NCBI GenBank assembly: GCA_937916565.1
Contig: CALFSR010000237.1
Span: 1-10,142, forward strand
DNA: 10,142 bases
Reading direction: 5' to 3'
DNA from: an uncultured Bacillota bacterium
Lineage (GTDB): Bacteria > Bacillota > Limnochordia > Limnochordales > ZCTH02-B6
In this document: one piece after another, positions 7,297 to 10,142 of the stretch
Layout: each line of letters begins with the position of its first letter
Position numbering within the stretch: position 1 is the stretch's first letter
Notes under the pieces: generated by a model
The model's database searches: none
What the model saw: only the letters and a program-made list of their open reading frames with translations
What the model was told of the DNA's origin: nothing
Position numbers and translations under genes: made by a program

Positions 7297-8121
7297 GTGT
7301 CCACGCAAGCGGCATTGGAAGCGAAAAACGGCGCCGGACCTCTCCTGGAGGTCCGGCGCCTCCACCTCCGCTTCGGCGGCATCCAGGCCTTGACGGACGT
7401 GCAGTTGCACGTCATGCCCGGTGAACTCATGTCGGTCATCGGACCTAACGGCGCCGGCAAGACGAGCCTGTTCAACTGCGTGACGGGCTTGTACAAGCCG
7501 TCGTCGGGACAGATTCGCTTCAACGGGCAATCCATCGTCGGCCGCAAGCCGGACCGGATCGCGGCCCTGGGCATCGCGCGCACGTTTCAGAACATCGAGT
7601 TGTTCCGGCACATGACGGTGCTGGACAACTTGCTGCTCGGCAGGCACCTGCACGTGCGCTCGGGTTTCTTCTCCGCCGCCTTTTCAACGCCCCGCTGGTG
7701 GCGGGATGAGGTCGCCCAGCGGCGGAGGGTGGAAGAGATACTGGATATGCTCGACCTCCAGTCGGTGCGCCACCGGATGGTGGCGTCACTGCCCTACGGC
7801 CAGCAAAAGCTGGTGGAGGTAGGCCGGGCGCTGGCGACCGAGCCGCGCCTTTTGCTCCTGGACGAACCGTCGGCGGGCATGACGGCCGAGGAGAAGCAGG
7901 ATTTGGTCTTTACCATCCAGGACATCCAAAAGGATCTGGGCATCGCCGTTGTCCTTGTAGAGCACGACCTGCGCATGGTGATGGAGATCTCGGAGCGCAT
8001 CGTCGTGCTCGACCGGGGTACGGTCATCGCGGACGGGCCGCCGGCGGCGGTGCAGCGGGACCCGAAGGTTATCGAGGCATACTTGGGTGAGGAGGCGATG
8101 AGCCCTGCTCGCGGTGCGTAA
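7297..8121 (+). CDS. livG: HAAT-family ABC transporter ATP-binding protein LivG
   Basis: One of the two cytoplasmic ATPases that power the importer (274 residues from GTG 7297). Walker A is GPNGAGKTS at 49-57 with K55. The signature is the LivG variant SLPYGQQK rather than LSGGQ. Walker B is LLLLDEPSAG with D189 and E190, and the switch histidine is H223 in VEHD. The segment with HLHVRSGFF and FSTPRWWRDE before the signature is a LivG-type insertion. GTG 7297 begins one base after the livK stop, suggesting translational coupling; no good ribosome site is visible. An in-frame TTG at 7285, overlapping livK, is the alternative and adds four residues. The C-terminus runs AYLGEEAMSPARGA, a few residues past the usual AYLGEE end, so livG overlaps livF by 8 bases. 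Confidence 0.92.
   Translation: MSTQAALEAKNGAGPLLEVRRLHLRFGGIQALTDVQLHVMPGELMSVIGPNGAGKTSLFNCVTGLYKPSSGQIRFNGQSIVGRKPDRIAALGIARTFQNIELFRHMTVLDNLLLGRHLHVRSGFFSAAFSTPRWWRDEVAQRRRVEEILDMLDLQSVRHRMVASLPYGQQKLVEVGRALATEPRLLLLDEPSAGMTAEEKQDLVFTIQDIQKDLGIAVVLVEHDLRMVMEISERIVVLDRGTVIADGPPAAVQRDPKVIEAYLGEEAMSPARGA
8089..8095 (+). promoter_or_regulatory. Ribosome binding site for livF inside livG
   Basis: GAGGAGG is the best Shine-Dalgarno match near livF. It lies 9 bases before an in-frame CTG (8105) but 18 before the first conventional start, GTG 8114. The livF frame is closed by TGA at 8099-8101, so translation must begin after that. This points either to a CTG start or to coupled re-initiation at GTG. 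Confidence 0.5.
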
Positions 8122-8875
8122 CATCGAGAGCCGCTACCAGGGCCGGGTAACCGTGTTGCGGGGCTTGTCCCTCACGGTGGAAGAGGGGCAGTTCGCCGTC
8201 GTGCTGGGCTCCAACGGCGCGGGCAAGACGACCCTCCTCCGGACCATCTGCGGCCTCATCCCGGATCAACCCGAGAAGGGGTACATCGAGTTTGAGGGAA
8301 AGCGCATCAACGGCCGCGACACCGAGGACATCGCCGCCCTCGGCATCGCCCACGTGCTGGAAGGCCGGGGCGTGTTTCCGGAGCTCTCGGTCATGGACAA
8401 CTTGCTCCTGGGCGCGTACCGGCGGCGGGACCATGCCGGCGTCCGCCAGGACATCGACTGGGTTTTCAGCCTTTTCCCGCGGCTTAAGGAGCGGACGCGG
8501 CAGCTGGCCGGGCACTTGTCCGGCGGCGAGCAGCAGATGCTCGTCATCGGCCGGGCTCTACTCGGCCGGCCCCGGCTCCTGCTTTTGGATGAGCCGTCGG
8601 TAGGCCTGGCGCCTAAGCTCGTCAGCGAAATTTTTCAGGTGCTGAAGGAGATCAACCGCCAGGGCACGACTATGCTGCTGGTCGAGCAAAACGCACGGGT
8701 GGCCCTGGAGGTGGCCGACTACGGCTTCGTCCTGGAAACCGGCCGCATCGTGCTTGAAGGAACCGCCGAGCAGCTAAAGGCCAACGAGAACGTCCAGGAA
8801 ATGTACCTGGGCGTGCAGAAAGAGCAGTCCGTCAAGGGCTACCGGCGCTGGAAGCCGAAGCGGCGCTGGGCGTGA
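8114..8875 (+). CDS. livF: HAAT-family ABC transporter ATP-binding protein LivF
   Basis: The second ATPase of the importer, 253 residues from GTG 8114. Walker A is GSNGAGKTT at 32-40 with K38, the ABC signature is LSGGEQQ from L135, Walker B has D159-E160 in LLLDEPS, and VEQN carries Gln where LivG has His, as usual in LivF. From GTG the protein begins RNIESRYQG and lacks the first-strand residues common in LivF (such as LLAV). Those residues are encoded just upstream from CTG 8105, which has the better ribosome-site spacing, so the true N-terminus may be three residues longer. The last 18 or so residues (KEQSVKGYRRWKPKRRWA) form a basic tail beyond the usual YLG end; from memory, one branch of LivF proteins carries similar Arg/Lys/Trp tails. 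The tail codons and stop overlap the hairpin at 8860-8888. Confidence 0.93.
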   Translation: MRNIESRYQGRVTVLRGLSLTVEEGQFAVVLGSNGAGKTTLLRTICGLIPDQPEKGYIEFEGKRINGRDTEDIAALGIAHVLEGRGVFPELSVMDNLLLGAYRRRDHAGVRQDIDWVFSLFPRLKERTRQLAGHLSGGEQQMLVIGRALLGRPRLLLLDEPSVGLAPKLVSEIFQVLKEINRQGTTMLLVEQNARVALEVADYGFVLETGRIVLEGTAEQLKANENVQEMYLGVQKEQSVKGYRRWKPKRRWA

Positions 8876-8908
8876 GGCCCGGCGCCGCCGCCCGCTTTTT
8901 CCTCTTTT
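8860..8908 (+). terminator. Probable terminator of the liv operon
   Basis: A 12-pair stem, GCGGCGCTGGGC (8860-8871) with GCCCGGCGCCGC (8877-8888), contains one G-U pair and has a five-base loop GTGAG. The loop holds most of the livF stop codon. A U-rich tract TTTTTCCTCTTTT (8896-8908) begins seven bases after the stem, farther than in a classic intrinsic terminator. A weaker alternative stem, TGGGCG (8867-8872) with CGCCCG (8889-8894), ends right at the tract. Confidence 0.6.
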
Positions 8909-8915
8909 CAATTCA

Positions 8916-8944
8916 TTGCACGGCCGCCTCGCAGCCTGTAAACT
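8916..8944 (+). promoter_or_regulatory. Candidate sigma-A promoter for the mrp operon
   Basis: TTGCAC (8916-8921) and TAAACT (8939-8944) are separated by exactly 17 bases in an AT-richer stretch just after the liv terminator. The matches are partial: TTG of the -35 box and four of six in the -10 box. Predicted transcription start is near 8951, leaving a leader of about 170 bases before mrpA. Confidence 0.35.
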
Positions 8945-8952
8945 TTTAGGAA

Positions 8953-8981
8953 GGGAGAGGGGGCGCGAGGCGCGCTCTCCC
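8953..8981 (+). repeat. Hairpin near the predicted 5' end of the mrp mRNA
   Basis: GGGAGAG (8953-8959) pairs with CTCTCCC (8975-8981). After a four-G bulge (8960-8963), CGCG (8964-8967) pairs with CGCG (8971-8974) around the loop AGG, giving 11 pairs in all. No U tract follows, so it is not a terminator. At the predicted 5' end it could protect the transcript or form part of a regulatory leader. Confidence 0.45.
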
Positions 8982-9026
8982 GGTCACCAGGTTTCCCTGC
9001 CGCCGTCCGCCGCGTTGCTCATCGAG

Positions 9027-9078
9027 CGTGGGGCATGCCGCAACCGGCTCGTCGGGCCATCGGCTGCTCGTCCCCACG
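9027..9078 (+). ncRNA. Possible three-way-junction fold in the mrpA leader
   Basis: A 7-pair outer stem, CGTGGGG (9027-9033) with CCCCACG (9072-9078), encloses two smaller stems: GCCG/CGGC (9037-9040 with 9045-9048, loop CAAC) and GCC/GGC (9056-9058 with 9062-9064). CGAGC at 9023-9027 could alternatively pair with GCTCG at 9047-9051 or 9066-9070, so a switch between folds is conceivable. It ends 29 bases before the mrpA ribosome site (9108-9117). I do not recognise a known riboswitch, and GC-rich DNA gives such helices by chance. Confidence 0.25.
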
Positions 9079-9121
9079 GTGTGTTGAATCCAGCCGAACA
9101 TAGCAACAAAGGGGGTGCCAT

Positions 9122-10142
9122 ATGGCTTTGACGCTCCCGCTTATCGTGCTGCTCCCTTTTGTCGCCTCTCCTTTCGTGCCTATCCTGGCGCGCCGGTTTC
9201 CCCGCCACGCAGGCTGGACGATCCTGCCCGTGCCGGCGGTCATCGCCCTGTATGTGCTGCGCCGGCTGCCCATGGTGACGGCGGGCGAAGCGGAGTCGTT
9301 TTCGTGGCCGTGGGCGCCCGCGTTCGGGCTTGATTTCTCCCTGAGACTGGATGGCTTCGCCCTACTGTTTGGGCTGCTCATCGCCGGCATCGGGACGTTG
9401 GTTGTCGCGTACTCGGTCTCGTACTTGGGGAGCGGGGAAGACCTGAGCCGCTTCTACGTGTGCCTGCTTCTTTTTATGGGCGCCATGCTGGGCGTCGTGA
9501 CGTCGGACAACCTGCTGGTGCTCTACATGTTCTGGGAAATCACGTCCGTCAGTTCGTTCCTGCTCATCGGGTTTTGGCACACCCGCACCGAGTCCCGCCA
9601 AGGTGCCCTGAAAGCGATGCTCGTCACGGTCATGGGCGGCCTTGCGCTTCTTGCGGGCATCCTGCTCCTCGGCCGGGCGGGGGGAAGCTTTTCCATCCGG
9701 GAGCTGGCCGGGCGTGCGCCGGACATCGTGTCGCATCCGCACTATCCCGCCATCGTCGTGCTGTTCCTCTTAGGAGCATTTACGAAGTCGGCGCAGGTGC
9801 CGTTTCACCTTTGGCTCCCGGGCGCCATGGCCGCGCCGACGCCGGTCAGCGCGTACTTGCATTCGGCCACGATGGTGAAGGCCGGGATCTTCCTTGCCGC
9901 CCGCATGGGCGCCGTCCTGAGCGGGACGGACATGTGGTTCTACACGATCACCGCCGCAGGCTTGGCCACCATGGCGTTGGGCGGGTTTCTGGCAGTGCAG
10001 CAGCGGGACCTCAAGGCGCTGCTCGCCTACAGTACGGTCAGCCAGCTCGGCTTTATCATGACGATGTTTGGTTATTTCACCGAGGCCGCGGTGGCCGCGG
10101 GCGTGCTGCACATCCTCAATCACGGCATCTTCAAGGGAACGC
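9122..10142 (+). CDS. mrpA: Multisubunit Na+/H+ antiporter subunit A (3' end outside window)
   Basis: The first 340 residues of the large membrane subunit of an Mrp-type (Na+ or K+)/H+ antiporter, which uses the proton gradient to expel sodium and keep the cytoplasm from turning alkaline. The fold is related to complex I subunit NuoL. E139 in MFWEITSVSSFLLIGFW is the conserved channel glutamate. K222 in FTKSAQVPFHLWLP, and H247 and K253 in SAYLHSATMVKAG, are the conserved proton-path residues. The order and spacing follow Bacillus MrpA closely, including FSIREL after the fifth helix region. Bacillus MrpA has about 800 residues, so over half lies beyond the edge, and mrpB-G would be expected next. 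ATG 9122 is preceded by AAAGGGGGTG (9108-9117), a strong ribosome site. NuoL or a membrane-hydrogenase subunit is less likely given the MrpA-specific motifs. Confidence 0.93.
   Translation, partial: MALTLPLIVLLPFVASPFVPILARRFPRHAGWTILPVPAVIALYVLRRLPMVTAGEAESFSWPWAPAFGLDFSLRLDGFALLFGLLIAGIGTLVVAYSVSYLGSGEDLSRFYVCLLLFMGAMLGVVTSDNLLVLYMFWEITSVSSFLLIGFWHTRTESRQGALKAMLVTVMGGLALLAGILLLGRAGGSFSIRELAGRAPDIVSHPHYPAIVVLFLLGAFTKSAQVPFHLWLPGAMAAPTPVSAYLHSATMVKAGIFLAARMGAVLSGTDMWFYTITAAGLATMALGGFLAVQQRDLKALLAYSTVSQLGFIMTMFGYFTEAAVAAGVLHILNHGIFKGT

Noticed and set aside
5403..7583. A 726-codon minus-strand open frame crossing livH, livK and livG
   Set aside because: It spans three well-supported genes and an intergenic spacer, has low-complexity composition and no domain motif; it is a compositional shadow.
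8916..9131. A possible 71-residue protein just upstream of mrpA
   Set aside because: It has no ribosome site before its start, covers the candidate promoter and leader hairpins, overlaps the mrpA start and resembles no protein I know.

Overview
The window is GC-rich, with mostly G/C third codon positions, and every gene is on the + strand. The best guess is a high-GC member of the Bacillota (thermophilic Symbiobacterium/Thermaerobacter/Limnochordia type). The pointers are purine-rich Shine-Dalgarno sites, heavy GTG/TTG start use and an MrpA that reads like the Bacillus protein. This is inference; there is no rRNA or other phylogenetic marker. I see no tRNA, rRNA, CRISPR, insertion sequence or phage gene.

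Layout. (1) Positions 2-2061 hold the end of a gene that may be a HAD phosphatase, a complete Cof-type HAD phosphatase (151-960) and a 6-phosphofructokinase, pfkA (1090-2061), so this part is sugar-phosphate metabolism. (2) Positions 2123-3871 encode an AidB-like acyl-CoA dehydrogenase. (3) Positions 3872-4044 are non-coding, with an inverted repeat beside a TATACT hexamer, probably the promoter of the next operon. (4) Positions 4045-8875 hold a full branched-chain-amino-acid-family (HAAT) ABC importer in the order livM-livH-livK-livG-livF, ending in a strong hairpin that starts inside livF. (5) Positions 8876-9121 are non-coding, with a possible promoter and a structured leader. (6) Position 9122 to the window end is the first part of mrpA, the large subunit of a multisubunit Na+/H+ antiporter; the remaining mrp genes should lie beyond the window.

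The importer would bind its solute with LivK, pass it through LivH/LivM and use ATP at LivG/LivF. Its subunits resemble a LIV-family branch whose substrate may not be leucine, isoleucine or valine. The adjacent acyl-CoA dehydrogenase fits import and oxidation of a branched-chain or carboxylic-acid substrate, but this is not shown. MrpA starts an unrelated cation and pH homeostasis unit.

I found no clear new biological system. The points most worth a second look are the folded leader before mrpA, the odd livF start (possible CTG), the Asp-to-Asn change at the PfkA metal-ligand position, the binding protein without a lipobox, and the terminator-like hairpin that begins inside livF.
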